A stretch of DNA of 64,000 bases from Anaeromonas frigoriresistens (GTDB taxonomy: Bacteria; Bacillota; Clostridia; Tissierellales; SIT17). Below are positions 35,477-43,742 of this stretch, in pieces. Where the stretch lies: positions 62,001-126,000 of the forward strand of contig NZ_WSFT01000031.1 in assembly GCF_016820655.1 (NCBI RefSeq), read 5' to 3'. The notes under the pieces are model-generated. The model worked only from the letters and a program-made list of their open reading frames with translations. It was not told the origin of the DNA and made no database searches. A program made the translations under genes and the position numbers. Position 1 is the stretch's first letter; the number at the start of each line of letters is the position of its first letter.

Positions 35477-36232
35477 CTAAACCTCCTTCCTAAAGGTTAC
35501 AAAGGTAAGAGCTAATATTATATATAGAAATAACCCCTGTAGCACAAGGGGATAAATATCTACATAATTCCCTGTAACTAGCTGTCCTGATTGCTTTTGC
35601 ACAGCTGCAAAGTTTGGTACTAATGTCATAAGTCCTTCTAATAGAAATCTACTAAATCCTTCTCTAGTTTTTACAAAAATAGATAGCATAGAATGAAAAA
35701 CTCCTACAAAATATATTAAAATCCCAATAAATCCTGTAATAGTTTCTGGTAGTTTAATGCTCAACCAGCTTGTGATTGCACTTAATACACTGATATTTAA
35801 CCCAAGTATCAAAATACTTCCTAGTATCTTTAATAGCACTTGTATCTCCCCTTGTACTAATGCATAGATTATAACCGATATAGATAAAAGCCCAATACTA
35901 AACAAAGATATTATTATATTACTTATAGTTAAAGCTAGAATAAACTGCCATTGCTTGATACCCCTTACTAGTACTAAATGGGTAGTTTTTCTCTCAAACT
36001 CTTTTGGTATTGTAGATAGAGATAGCATAATAGCTAATATACTAGCAAATAGATTAACCATTACTAATACTATAGGCACTAATTCATGACAATCAGTTAA
36101 TATCTTATCATCAAAGCTAAAGGAACCGTTCAAAGCAAGAAATAATATTATAGCTACACCTATACCTCCAACGATATAAATAGTTTTACTCCTAATTTTT
36201 TCTCTTAATGAATTTATAATAATGGCTCCCAT
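35477..36232 (-). CDS. ABC transporter permease (ABC-2 type, NatB/CcmB-like)
   Basis: 251 aa with six hydrophobic helices (about 18-35, 52-75, 97-125, 133-160, 164-185, 225-245). The segment LSTIPKEFERKTTHLVLVRGI matches the cytosolic coupling loop of ABC-2 permeases. It follows the ATPase gene by 1 nt. Substrate unknown. Confidence 0.85.
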   Translation of the reverse strand: MGAIIINSLREKIRSKTIYIVGGIGVAIILFLALNGSFSFDDKILTDCHELVPIVLVMVNLFASILAIMLSLSTIPKEFERKTTHLVLVRGIKQWQFILALTISNIIISLFSIGLLSISVIIYALVQGEIQVLLKILGSILILGLNISVLSAITSWLSIKLPETITGFIGILIYFVGVFHSMLSIFVKTREGFSRFLLEGLMTLVPNFAAVQKQSGQLVTGNYVDIYPLVLQGLFLYIILALTFVTFRKEV

Positions 36233-36233
36233 A

Positions 36234-36920
36234 TCACATACCTCCTATGGATTTAATAAATCTTTCCTCTAATTTCTCTTCTCCATTTTTACTTAGCTTA
36301 TGAACATCTACTTCTTCTATCATCTTACCTTTACTTAAGATAATCACTCTATCTGCTACTCGTTCTACATCATTTAAGATATGACTATTTAAGAGAATGG
36401 TTTTTCCTTCTTTTTTTAAAGAATCAATTAATCCTAGCATCTCAATCCTTCCTAAAGCATCTAATCCTGCTGCTGGTTCATCCAAAATCAAAAGCTCAGG
36501 ATCTCCCAGCAATGCTTGAGCTACAGCTAAACGTTGTTTCATCCCTTTTGAATAGCCCTTTACTTTTTTATGTTGGTCTTCACCTAATCCTACTTTTTCT
36601 AATAATGTTTCTATTTCTTCTTTAATACTCTTAGAAGGTAGTTTTTGTAGCTTTGCAAAAAACTTCATTACTTCATATCCACTAAGAAAAGGATGGAAAT
36701 ATGGTGTTTCTGGAGAATAACCTACAGTCACATTATCCTTGATATAGATATCTCCCTTGGTAATGTTTGTAAGTCCTAATATCATTTTAATAGTAGTGGT
36801 TTTTCCCGCTCCATTAGCTCCAAGTAATCCAAACACTTCTCCTTCTTTAACTTCAAAACTTAAATTTGATACTACTTCTTCTTTTCCATATCTTTTTATC
36901 AAATTATTACATTTAATCAT
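36234..36920 (-). CDS. ABC transporter ATP-binding protein
   Basis: 228 aa. Walker A GANGAGKTTTIK, signature YSKGMKQRLAVAQALL, Walker B LLILDEPAAGLDALG and switch LNSHILNDVERVADR. The NGAGKTTT/GMKQRL combination is typical of the drug/sodium/antimicrobial-exporter ABC-2 class. First gene of a five-to-six-gene operon (ATPase, permease, HExxH protein, regulator, kinase, small membrane protein). Confidence 0.95.
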   Translation of the reverse strand: MIKCNNLIKRYGKEEVVSNLSFEVKEGEVFGLLGANGAGKTTTIKMILGLTNITKGDIYIKDNVTVGYSPETPYFHPFLSGYEVMKFFAKLQKLPSKSIKEEIETLLEKVGLGEDQHKKVKGYSKGMKQRLAVAQALLGDPELLILDEPAAGLDALGRIEMLGLIDSLKKEGKTILLNSHILNDVERVADRVIILSKGKMIEEVDVHKLSKNGEEKLEERFIKSIGGM

Positions 36921-36980
36921 TATCTCGACCTCCCTTACACTTATAGTCTACTCACCTAATCTTTCAGATTTCTAAATAAA

Positions 36981-37000
36981 ACCTTAAGATTACCTTAAGA
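36981..37000 (-). promoter_or_regulatory. Direct-repeat operator, probable OmpR-type regulator site
   Basis: TCTTAAGGT occurs twice on the minus strand with an 11-bp period, about 60-80 bp upstream of the ABC ATPase start. Eleven-bp tandem sites are how OmpR/PhoB-family dimers bind, and the operon encodes such a regulator. A TATAAG box lies between it and the gene with no good -35, as expected for an activated promoter. Confidence 0.5.
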
Positions 37001-37005
37001 AGATT

Positions 37006-37040
37006 AAAAAAAGGCTGCTAACAAATTTGTTAGCAGCCTT
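37006..37040 (-). terminator. Terminator of the purF-thiC operon
   Basis: Perfect 30-bp palindrome with arm AAGGCTGCTAACAAA (37026-37040 and 37011-37025), followed on the minus strand by a seven-T run. Confidence 0.92.
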
Positions 37041-37051
37041 TGATCATAATT

Positions 37052-38365
37052 CTAAACATCTTCTCTTAAAATATTTATATTTTTCCCTTCCATTACTTTG
37101 TTCATATTTCTCATTGAACACATCTTTCCACACATTGTACAAGTATCTTCATGCTCTGGAGTAGATTCTGCTCTATATCTTCTAGCCTTCTCTGAGTCAA
37201 TTGCTAAGTCAAACATTGTATTCCAATCAAGGGATTGTCTAGCTTTACTCATTTTATAATCCCATTCTTTTGCTCCCTTTACATTGGTAGCTAAATCAGC
37301 AGCATGGGCAGCAATTTTTGAAGCTATTATACCTTCCTTCATATCATCTAAGTTTGGCAGACGTAAATGTTCGGCAGGAGTAACATAACATAAGAAATCT
37401 GCACCATTAGCTGCAGCTATTGCTCCTCCAATAGCACTGGTTATATGGTCATACCCTGGAGCAATATCTGTTACTATAGGTCCTAGTACATAGAAGGGAG
37501 CACCATGACATAATTTCTTTTCTAGTAACATATTTGCTTGAATTTCATTTAGAGCCATATGTCCTGGTCCTTCTATCATAACTTGTACATTCTTCTCCCA
37601 AGCTCTCTTAGTTAATTCCCCAAGAACCATTAACTCTTTAATTTGACTGGCATCAGTAGCATCATTAATACTCCCTGGACGACAAGCATCCCCTAGGCTT
37701 AAGGTTACATCATATTCTGCACAAATGTCTAAAACTTCATCATAGTACTCAAAGAATGGATTTTCTTTATTATTTAACTCCATCCAAGCATATAATAGAG
37801 ATCCTCCTCTAGAAACTATATTTGTTAATCTCTTGTTTCTCTTAAATACTTCAGCTGTTTCTCTATTTATTCCAGCATGAATAGTCATAAAGTCTACCCC
37901 ATCTATGGCATGCTTTTCTACTACCTTTAAAAATTCTTTAGCTGATATGTCACTTAATTCTTTATCATAAAATCCCACTGCATCATACATAGGAACAGTA
38001 CCAATCATAGCTGGAGACATGTTTATCAGCCTATTTCTAAATTCTTCTGTTTTACCAAAAGAACTTAAATCCATGATAGCTTCAGCCTTCATATCTATAG
38101 CTGTTTGCACCTTTTCTAATTCTGCTTCTATATTAGGGCAATCCTTAGATATACCTAAGTTCACATTAATCTTAGTTCTTAATCCTTGTCCAATAGCCTC
38201 CGCATCTAAGGATGTATGATTTTTATTAGCAGGAATTACTATCTTTCCTTCCGCAATAAGTGATCTTAGTTCTTCTACATCCACATTTTCTTTCTTAGCC
38301 ACTACCTCCATTTCTTTGGTGATTGTCCCTTTTCTTGCTGCATCCATTTGAGTTGTATAATTCAT
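37052..38365 (-). CDS. thiC: Phosphomethylpyrimidine synthase ThiC
   Basis: Radical-SAM conversion of aminoimidazole ribotide (AIR) to the HMP-phosphate half of thiamine. 437 aa, the short form of the family. Conserved [32 protein letters not shown] and, near the C-terminus, the cluster motif [12 protein letters not shown] (CxxCxxxC spacing, as in other short ThiC proteins). Downstream of purF in a TPP-riboswitch operon, so it is repressed when thiamine is plentiful. Confidence 0.96.
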   Translation of the reverse strand: MNYTTQMDAARKGTITKEMEVVAKKENVDVEELRSLIAEGKIVIPANKNHTSLDAEAIGQGLRTKINVNLGISKDCPNIEAELEKVQTAIDMKAEAIMDLSSFGKTEEFRNRLINMSPAMIGTVPMYDAVGFYDKELSDISAKEFLKVVEKHAIDGVDFMTIHAGINRETAEVFKRNKRLTNIVSRGGSLLYAWMELNNKENPFFEYYDEVLDICAEYDVTLSLGDACRPGSINDATDASQIKELMVLGELTKRAWEKNVQVMIEGPGHMALNEIQANMLLEKKLCHGAPFYVLGPIVTDIAPGYDHITSAIGGAIAAANGADFLCYVTPAEHLRLPNLDDMKEGIIASKIAAHAADLATNVKGAKEWDYKMSKARQSLDWNTMFDLAIDSEKARRYRAESTPEHEDTCTMCGKMCSMRNMNKVMEGKNINILREDV

Positions 38366-38421
38366 TTGATTATTCCTCCCTTTATTTATTATTAAAATTC
38401 AATATAAATTTGAATTTCCTA

Positions 38422-39765
38422 CTATTGTGTAAAACATTTCAAGCAAGTACATTTCTGTCCTATAGCATCTTTTAGGCCTTCAATACTTATGTATTTTAAA
38501 CTATCTGCATTAATTGCCTTTCTAATCTCCTCTACTTTCATATATGAGCCTAATAAGTTGCTACAATCCGCTGTATCTATACCATAGAAACAAGGATATT
38601 TTATAACGGGAGAAGCAGATCTAAAATGAATCTCCTTTGCTCCTGCATCACGAAGAAGGGAAACGATCTTTTTGCTGGTTGTTCCTCTTACTATAGAATC
38701 ATCTACTACAACTACTCTTTTTCCTTTTATACTATCTTTGATAACCCTCAATTTAATATCTAAATTTTTTTCTCTTTTCTTAGATTCCGGTTCGATAAAG
38801 GTTCTGCCTATGTAATCATTCTTTACAAAACCTATATCATAGGGAACACCAGAAGCATTAGAGAACCCTATGGCTGCTAAGTTCCCTGATTCGGGGACCC
38901 CAATTACTATATCAGCTGATATAGGAGCTTCTTCCCATAACTTTTTTCCCATGTTGATTCTAGATTTATATACACTTAAATTATCAATAATACTATTTGG
39001 CCTTGCAAAATAGATATATTCAAAAGCACAAATTGCACTATTATTTTTCCCTTCTATATAACTAGATGATACTCCATTGAAATCTATGGTTACTATTTCT
39101 CCCGGATTAACTTCTCTTATTAATTCTCCTCCTAGAGCATCAATTGCACAACTTTCAGAGCATAAAATATAAGAATCTTTTAACTTTCCAATGCAAAGAG
39201 GCCTAATTCCTTGAGGATCTCTAAATCCTATAAGTTTCTCCTCTGTTAAGATTAATACAGAATAGCCTCCATTAATTTTTTCTATAGATTTAGATATTGC
39301 CTGTTCAATAGGATCTTTATCTAGCTTTTGTATCAGTTTTAATATAACTTCTGAATCTACAGAGGTTTCAAATCCTACTCCTTTATTCATTAATTCTTCT
39401 TTTAATTCCATTCCATTAACTATGTTTCCATTATGAGCAAGGGCCATTTTATTACTTAGTATAGGCTGAGCATTAATGAGGTTACTTTCTCCAGAAGTAG
39501 AGTAACGTACATGACCTATAAAAGACTTTCCTTTAATCTTTCTTACTTCTTCTTTAATAAAAAAATTAGACACAAGACCCATTTCTTTATAGCATTTTAA
39601 CTTACTATCTTCATAAATTGCTATACCACAACTTTCTTGCCCCCGATGTTGAAGAGCACTGAGGGCTATATATGAAATATTAGATATATCCACATCTTTA
39701 TTGTTAAATAAGCCAAATACTCCACACTCCTCTTGCATCTTATCTACAGTATAATTTCTCTCCAT
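38422..39765 (-). CDS. purF: Amidophosphoribosyltransferase (PurF) in the thiamine operon
   Basis: Transfers glutamine amide nitrogen to PRPP, the first step toward AIR, the purine and thiamine precursor. 447 aa: a short propeptide then the Ntn nucleophile Cys in EECGVFGLFN, glutaminase domain with LQHRGQESCGIAIY, PRTase domain with RVVVVDDSIVRGTTSKK, and C-terminal cysteines CTCLKC with the upstream DCSNLL, the iron-sulfur pattern of the B. subtilis type. It lies under a TPP riboswitch with thiC, not in a pur operon, so it probably feeds AIR to ThiC. Confidence 0.93.
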   Translation of the reverse strand: MERNYTVDKMQEECGVFGLFNNKDVDISNISYIALSALQHRGQESCGIAIYEDSKLKCYKEMGLVSNFFIKEEVRKIKGKSFIGHVRYSTSGESNLINAQPILSNKMALAHNGNIVNGMELKEELMNKGVGFETSVDSEVILKLIQKLDKDPIEQAISKSIEKINGGYSVLILTEEKLIGFRDPQGIRPLCIGKLKDSYILCSESCAIDALGGELIREVNPGEIVTIDFNGVSSSYIEGKNNSAICAFEYIYFARPNSIIDNLSVYKSRINMGKKLWEEAPISADIVIGVPESGNLAAIGFSNASGVPYDIGFVKNDYIGRTFIEPESKKREKNLDIKLRVIKDSIKGKRVVVVDDSIVRGTTSKKIVSLLRDAGAKEIHFRSASPVIKYPCFYGIDTADCSNLLGSYMKVEEIRKAINADSLKYISIEGLKDAIGQKCTCLKCFTQ

Positions 39766-39798
39766 GATTCCACCTCCATTAAAGGAAATTTATGCAAT

Positions 39799-39827
39799 AA
39801 AAAAAGCACAAATCCATAGGATTTGTG
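39799..39827 (-). terminator. Leader terminator of the TPP riboswitch
   Basis: Minus strand CACAAATCC-TAT-GGATTTGTG (39827-39807), then C and seven T (39805-39799). It lies between the aptamer and purF and is the expected expression platform. Confidence 0.88.
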
Positions 39828-39880
39828 TTTACATTACTCAAGATAAAAATATCATAGTATTAATAATATATTCTCTTAGC

Positions 39881-39975
39881 AAACAACTTCCTACGCTGGT
39901 ATTATCCAGTTCAGGTTATAAGGGTCAAAGAATACATCTTAATCTCAGCTGGTTAATCCAGCCCCCCTGTTGTTA
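39881..39975 (-). ncRNA. TPP riboswitch (THI element)
   Basis: On the minus strand the THI landmarks appear in order: GGGGGGCTGG, CAGCTGAGATTAAG, GACCCTTATAACCTGAACTG and GATAATACCAGCGTAGGAAG. P1 can form between AACAAC at the 5' end and GTTGTT at the 3' end. It controls purF-thiC by transcription termination, off when thiamine pyrophosphate is bound. Confidence 0.96.
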
Positions 39976-40031
39976 CATATTAATTCAATTTTTCTATTTT
40001 AATAGTACCATACTAATATACTATATACAAC

Positions 40032-40367
40032 TTAATTTAATCTTTTCATTAATTTTAAGTTGTATCCTATTTTCTCCATTTCATATCGTGTTAAAATCTT
40101 TCCTTCAGGAGCTCTTTCCTTCATTTTTAATACTATGGCGTATTGTCCAATTTTTTGATGGAATTCGATTCTATTTCTAGGTACTTTCATCTCTAATATT
40201 TCTGATAATATTTCAGCTGTAGCTTCATGGCCAATTGCTGAAATAAACCCATGGTCTTTAATCATATTTCTTGCTTCAGCTAAACCTATATCACTTATTT
40301 TATATGTTCCATTAGTAGTTGCTATAGTTCCATTAAATAAGGCTATTGGTAGTTTTTCATTGCTCAT
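40032..40367 (-). CDS. DUF1874 protein (YddF / viral B116 / AcrIII-1 ring-nuclease family)
   Basis: 111 aa. The family core reads FISAIGHEATAEILSEIL and later MKERAPEGKILTRYEMEKI. His47, Arg85 and Glu88 fall at the positions known to be catalytic in the archaeal viral AcrIII-1 enzyme, which degrades cyclic tetra-adenylate. Family knowledge: such proteins occur in viruses, mobile elements and bacterial chromosomes. No CRISPR or phage gene is nearby here, and its role is inferred only from family membership. It lies 65 nt after the corrinoid adenosyltransferase gene on the same strand. Confidence 0.82.
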   Translation of the reverse strand: MSNEKLPIALFNGTIATTNGTYKISDIGLAEARNMIKDHGFISAIGHEATAEILSEILEMKVPRNRIEFHQKIGQYAIVLKMKERAPEGKILTRYEMEKIGYNLKLMKRLN

Positions 40368-40432
40368 TTCTTCCCACCCTTCCTTGATCCTTATATTAAT
40401 TTTACCCTTTTATTAATGTATAAAAATATATT

Positions 40433-40948
40433 TTAGCTTTCTATACCTTTTCTTGCCTGGACTCCCTGTTGATAATAATGCTTTATTTCCTTCATTTCAG
40501 TAACTAAGTCAGCTATTTGGATTAGCTCTTCTGGAGCATATCTACCTGTAATAATGACTTCTACTTCTGGTGATCTATTTTCTAACATTTTAAGCACTTC
40601 TTCCACAGTGAATAATTTATAATATAAAGCAATAGTTAATTCATCTAGTACAATGATATCATAATTACCTTCTTCTAATATATCTTTACATACTTTGAGA
40701 CCTTCTTTTGCTATATCAATATCCTCCTGTTCAGGATCCTTCTCTATAAAGCAGGTTCTACCAAATTGATGTATTTCAAAATTAGGTAGATACTCTACAG
40801 CCTTCGTCTCACTATATTTCATTCCCTTTACAAATTGTCCAAAATAGACTTTTTTACCAGCACAAATAGCTCTCATAGACAGTCCTAATGCAGCAGTAGT
40901 CTTCCCTTTACCGTTTCCTGTGTATATATGAAAATATCCTTTACTCAT
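40433..40948 (-). CDS. cobO: Cob(I)yrinic acid a,c-diamide adenosyltransferase
   Basis: Adenosylates corrinoids in coenzyme B12 synthesis or salvage. About 171 aa; P-loop HIYTGNGKGKTTAALGLSMR near the N-terminus, VLDELTIALYYKL in the middle and VEVIITGRYAPEELIQIADL at the end, all CobA/CobO/BtuR signatures. ATG at 40948 gives the usual MxKGYxHIYTGNGKG start and is 9 nt from AAAGG. Other cobalamin genes are not in the window. The family symbol could equally be btuR or cobA. Confidence 0.94.
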   Translation of the reverse strand: MSKGYFHIYTGNGKGKTTAALGLSMRAICAGKKVYFGQFVKGMKYSETKAVEYLPNFEIHQFGRTCFIEKDPEQEDIDIAKEGLKVCKDILEEGNYDIIVLDELTIALYYKLFTVEEVLKMLENRSPEVEVIITGRYAPEELIQIADLVTEMKEIKHYYQQGVQARKGIES

Positions 40949-41066
40949 CCTTCTCATCCTTTCTAATAAATGTTACTCCTAATCTCTATCTTCAATAAAA
41001 ATATATTTTCTCCTTTAATACATTTGCCTTTTAACTTAAGAATAATAAAAAATAATCTATCACACA

Positions 41067-41352
41067 CTATTTTTGTGATAAAAATAGTACTAGATGATTT
41101 CGAGGTGTTAAAATTGGATAATGAAAACTACGTACAAAATAATTCAGGAAACAATAGTTATTAATTTTGCATCTATTTTCATAGTCAAAGATAATACCAT
41201 ATGATATCTCAAGATAATTAATTTCTATGTTATTAAAACTACTTCTATCAACAAATTTATTAAAATTAAGTGGTATAAACCAATGACCTATTCTTGGGAC
41301 ATTAAGAACACGACCTGAATAAAATAACCTTGATTTTATCCACTTCTATCAT
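41067..41352 (-). pseudogene. Frameshifted remnant gene following an attC-like site
   Basis: AAGGAG then ATG at 41352 opens MIEVDKIKVILF, after which the frame breaks; a shifted frame continues SGRVLNVPRIGHWFIPLNFN, then KFVDRSSFNNIEINYLEISY and GIIFDYENRCKINNY. One indel near 41315 would join them. The family is not recognised. It begins 26 nt after an attC-like site, as a cassette gene would. Confidence 0.55.
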
Positions 41353-41377
41353 AGGATCCACTCCTTATATAAATTTT

Positions 41378-41449
41378 GCCTAACGGTGTTGTGTTTACAA
41401 CACCTTTGAGGTCTACCAAGAGCTACATATGCGACTGAATATCACCGTC
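41378..41449 (-). repeat. attC-like site 1 (ends CGTTAGGC)
   Basis: On the minus strand GACGGTG (41449-41443) pairs with CACCGTT near the other end, which closes with GTTAGGC (41384-41378). Inside are CATATG and a perfect 8-bp hairpin GGTGTTGT/ACAACACC. GTTAGGC matches the integron R' core GTTRRRY; a matching R'' box is not clear, so the site may be partial. Confidence 0.45.
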
Positions 41450-41479
41450 TTTTTCTTCCCAACTATTTATATGTACTTT

Positions 41480-41697
41480 TTAGACTTTATAAAGAGATAG
41501 CTTTGAAATATATCTTTCAAATGTTTCACTTCTTTTTACTGAGCTCCAATAAGCACAACTAACATCATATAAAAAGTCAGCCCCACTTCTCAGTTATACT
41601 CTCAATTGGAATGTAGCTAAGGTCATGTTATATGATGTGGTGCCTGCTTTTCATACTTAAAAATGAAATTTACTAAATAATTTACATTATTATTCAC
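41480..41697 (-). pseudogene. Decayed cassette gene, unknown
   Basis: Fragments in successive frames read NNNVNYLVNFIFKYEKQAPH then HIT, HDLSYIPIESITEKWG, then ADFLYDVSCAYWSSVKRSET and FERYISKLSLYKV before a stop at 41480. Two single-base indels would restore about 72 codons from GTG at 41697. No family recognised. It lies between the Nudix gene and attC-like site 1. Confidence 0.45.
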
Positions 41698-41891
41698 CTT
41701 AAAATGTTCTCTATTTATTATTATTTTAAATATTTCATTTGATTTTCTAATTCAAATAGCAACACTAATCTTAGACCTAAAAATATAATATAAATAATCC
41801 TTCGTTTTAAAAATGTATTATAAGATATTAATATATTTTTATTTTTTTATAAAATAAATTCAATGTATAAGATGATAAAACCAATAATTTT

Positions 41892-42332
41892 CTAATAATT
41901 ATAAAAAATCTCTGCTTTATATTTTGATTCTTCCTTATTTTTTAATTCTATTAGTAATAGTTTTATAAATCCTCCCAAATCGTAATTATCAATTTCTTTT
42001 AAATCTACCCACTCATATTCTTGAGCCTCTTCATTCAATATTACGTTATAAGAATCCGTTTTACATATATAATCAATGAATATAAAGTGCTTTTTTTCAT
42101 GAAAAGATTCATTATGTACACTTTCTTTTATGCTAATTAATTGAATGTCATATATTTCCAATCCAGTTTCTTCTAATATCTCTCTTTTTAATGCTTCTTC
42201 CATTTCTTCACCTAATTCAATATGGCCACCAGGAATTATATATTTATTATTCCACTTGTGAGATTTACAAAGAAGTATTTTATTATCTGGATTAAAAATA
42301 ATAGCACCAACAGTTGGTTCAGGATATCTCAT
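41892..42332 (-). CDS. Nudix hydrolase
   Basis: 146 aa. The Nudix box reads GGHIELGEEMEEALKREILE then ETGLEIYD, matching GX5EX7REUXEEXGU, at residues about 34-58. MRYPEPTVGAIIFNPDNKIL is the usual opening strand. Hydrolyses a nucleoside-diphosphate-linked compound; the substrate is unknown. It starts 62 nt after attC-like site 2 and is the only intact gene between the two sites. Confidence 0.92.
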   Translation of the reverse strand: MRYPEPTVGAIIFNPDNKILLCKSHKWNNKYIIPGGHIELGEEMEEALKREILEETGLEIYDIQLISIKESVHNESFHEKKHFIFIDYICKTDSYNVILNEEAQEYEWVDLKEIDNYDLGGFIKLLLIELKNKEESKYKAEIFYNY

Positions 42333-42394
42333 TATTTTGCTCCTCTCTTTTTTTATTTCTTAAAATAATTTAATCTGATTTTAAACACCATGTC

Positions 42395-42464
42395 GCCTAA
42401 CGTTTTGAGACTTAACGACGGTTCATATGTTTCTTGTGAACTATCGTGAATACTTTGTTATAGG
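42395..42464 (-). repeat. attC-like site 2 (CCTATAAC ... CGTTAGGC)
   Basis: Minus strand: CCTATAACAAAGTATTCACG (42464-42445) leads to an inner stem ACGATAGTTCA/TGAACCGTCGT enclosing CAAGAAACATA, then AAGTCTCAAAACGTTAGGC ends at 42395. CCTATAAC and GTTAGG form the outer boxes, giving the R''-L''-L'-R' order of an integron attC site in about 70 nt. Confidence 0.5.
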
Positions 42465-42611
42465 AAGTGATGACTTTTTACCACCTATCTTACTCCCACA
42501 CATATTACAATGAATCATCCTTATTGCTATACCTACAATGGTCCAAGGCTGTTTATTCCGTTCTTCAAAAATTACATATGCAAGTAGTTTTTCTTCCTCA
42601 CTGCCTGGCAC
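42441..42611 (-). pseudogene. 56-codon ORF, C-terminal fragment with HCxxCG motif
   Basis: GTG at 42611 opens VPGSEEEKLLAYVIFEERNK, then QPWTIVGIAIRMIHCNMCGS, KIGGKKSSLPITKYSR and a stop inside attC-like site 2. HCNMCGSKIGG looks like half of a zinc knuckle. A different frame upstream reads LKEKYSARQ, so the 5' end is probably frameshifted. Could also be an intact small protein. Confidence 0.45.
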
Positions 42612-42664
42612 TATATTTTTCTTTCAAAACAATACTCTAAGATTTATTTTACAAACTAACTTGT

Positions 42665-43039
42665 CTATTTTTTTATAATAATATCTTTTAATTTATTACT
42701 CTGTTCCTCTGTAATTAAATAATAATTTTCCCTAGGTCTTAATGTAATTGCAGTTCCATCTTCTAAAAACCATATATATGCCCATATTTCTGCAACCCCA
42801 TCCTTATTTAATGAAATAAATGTATCAGGTTCTCGTGTTAAATTATCAGAAACATCAATTTCTTTTAAGCTATTGAAAATACTACGTACCTGTTGAATCG
42901 TTTCTTTATCTTTAATCTCTATATCAAATGTTATTGTATCTTCATTTGGAGAACCTATTCTAAGTATTTCATTAGGTGAACACCCAGTAGTAATTAACAC
43001 TATTAAAATTACTATAATAATCAAACCTCTTTTAGTCAA
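42665..43039 (-). CDS. Small lipoprotein, unknown
   Basis: 124 aa. Signal peptide with hydrophobic stretch IIIVILIVLI and lipobox ITTGC (Cys 20), then a small soluble domain: TFDIEIKDKETIQQVRSIFN and SLKEI, ending RENYYLITEEQSNKLKDIII. TTG start 7 nt after GGGGG. No family recognised with confidence. It lies upstream of attC-like site 2 in the same orientation, so it could be another cassette gene. Confidence 0.75.
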   Translation of the reverse strand: MTKRGLIIIVILIVLITTGCSPNEILRIGSPNEDTITFDIEIKDKETIQQVRSIFNSLKEIDVSDNLTREPDTFISLNKDGVAEIWAYIWFLEDGTAITLRPRENYYLITEEQSNKLKDIIIKK

Positions 43040-43084
43040 TTTGATTCCCCCTTTAAACTTAGATTAAATATATTCATCTCCTTA

Positions 43085-43603
43085 TTATTGATAATCCTCG
43101 ATTTTAATAGTCATGATATAAGAGCCTACATCATTTCCTTCTCTCTTAAATAGCTTTTCTCTATATTCAGTAACCTTAAATCCAACCTTTTCATAGCAGC
43201 TAATAGCATTTTTATTAAAATCAAAAACTGCTAATGTAATTTGATTAAGATTATATTCATCAAATCCTATTTGAACTATATTTTTTAATACTCTCTGTCC
43301 AAACCCTTTGTTTCTATTCTCTTCATTACCAATTAAAAATCGTCCTATATGACCAATACCTTTTTCTTTATCTTTTAATACTAATTCTATAGTTCCTATT
43401 ATTTCTTTATTTTCAACATCTACTATTTGAAATATCTGTATCTTAGACCCTTCTTTTTCTATCCTTTCATTAATAGTTTTTTCTGTTAACGGACTAGAAT
43501 ATACAGGGCCTGCCCACTGTCTTATATAATTAGTGGTCTTTCCCTCATTCCACTCTACAATTTTCTTTATCCCCTTATTATTTATCTCTTCTATTCTTAA
43601 CAT
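43085..43603 (-). CDS. GNAT-family N-acetyltransferase
   Basis: 172 aa. Core motif IGRFLIGNEENRNKGFGQRV then LKNIV, with acetyl-CoA loop NRNKGFG, followed by ITLAVFDFNKNAISCYEKVG and FKV. RimJ/RimL-like. Substrate unknown. Same orientation as the lipoprotein and Nudix genes, and of the gene class often carried on cassettes. Confidence 0.9.
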   Translation of the reverse strand: MLRIEEINNKGIKKIVEWNEGKTTNYIRQWAGPVYSSPLTEKTINERIEKEGSKIQIFQIVDVENKEIIGTIELVLKDKEKGIGHIGRFLIGNEENRNKGFGQRVLKNIVQIGFDEYNLNQITLAVFDFNKNAISCYEKVGFKVTEYREKLFKREGNDVGSYIMTIKIEDYQ

Positions 43604-43671
43604 TTTTATTCCCCCTAAATTATTTTTCCTACTTATATATTTCTACTCTTTTTATATTATTCCTTCTCATG

Positions 43672-43710
43672 AAAAAAGCCAGGAGATGAGCAATCATCTC
43701 TTGGCTTTTT
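43672..43710. terminator. Terminator of the 2HCT carrier gene
   Basis: AAAAAGCCAGGAGATGA (43673-43689) pairs with TCATCTCTTGGCTTTTT (43694-43710), one G-U pair. A-run and T-run on both sides allow use in either direction. Confidence 0.88.
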
Positions 43711-43742
43711 ATCTATAAAGTGTATTTCACTTTAAGGTGATT

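Noticed and set aside
40970-41164. 64-codon open frame on the plus strand
   Set aside because: It lies opposite the frameshifted remnant gene, has no ribosome site, and its residues are hydrophobic noise.
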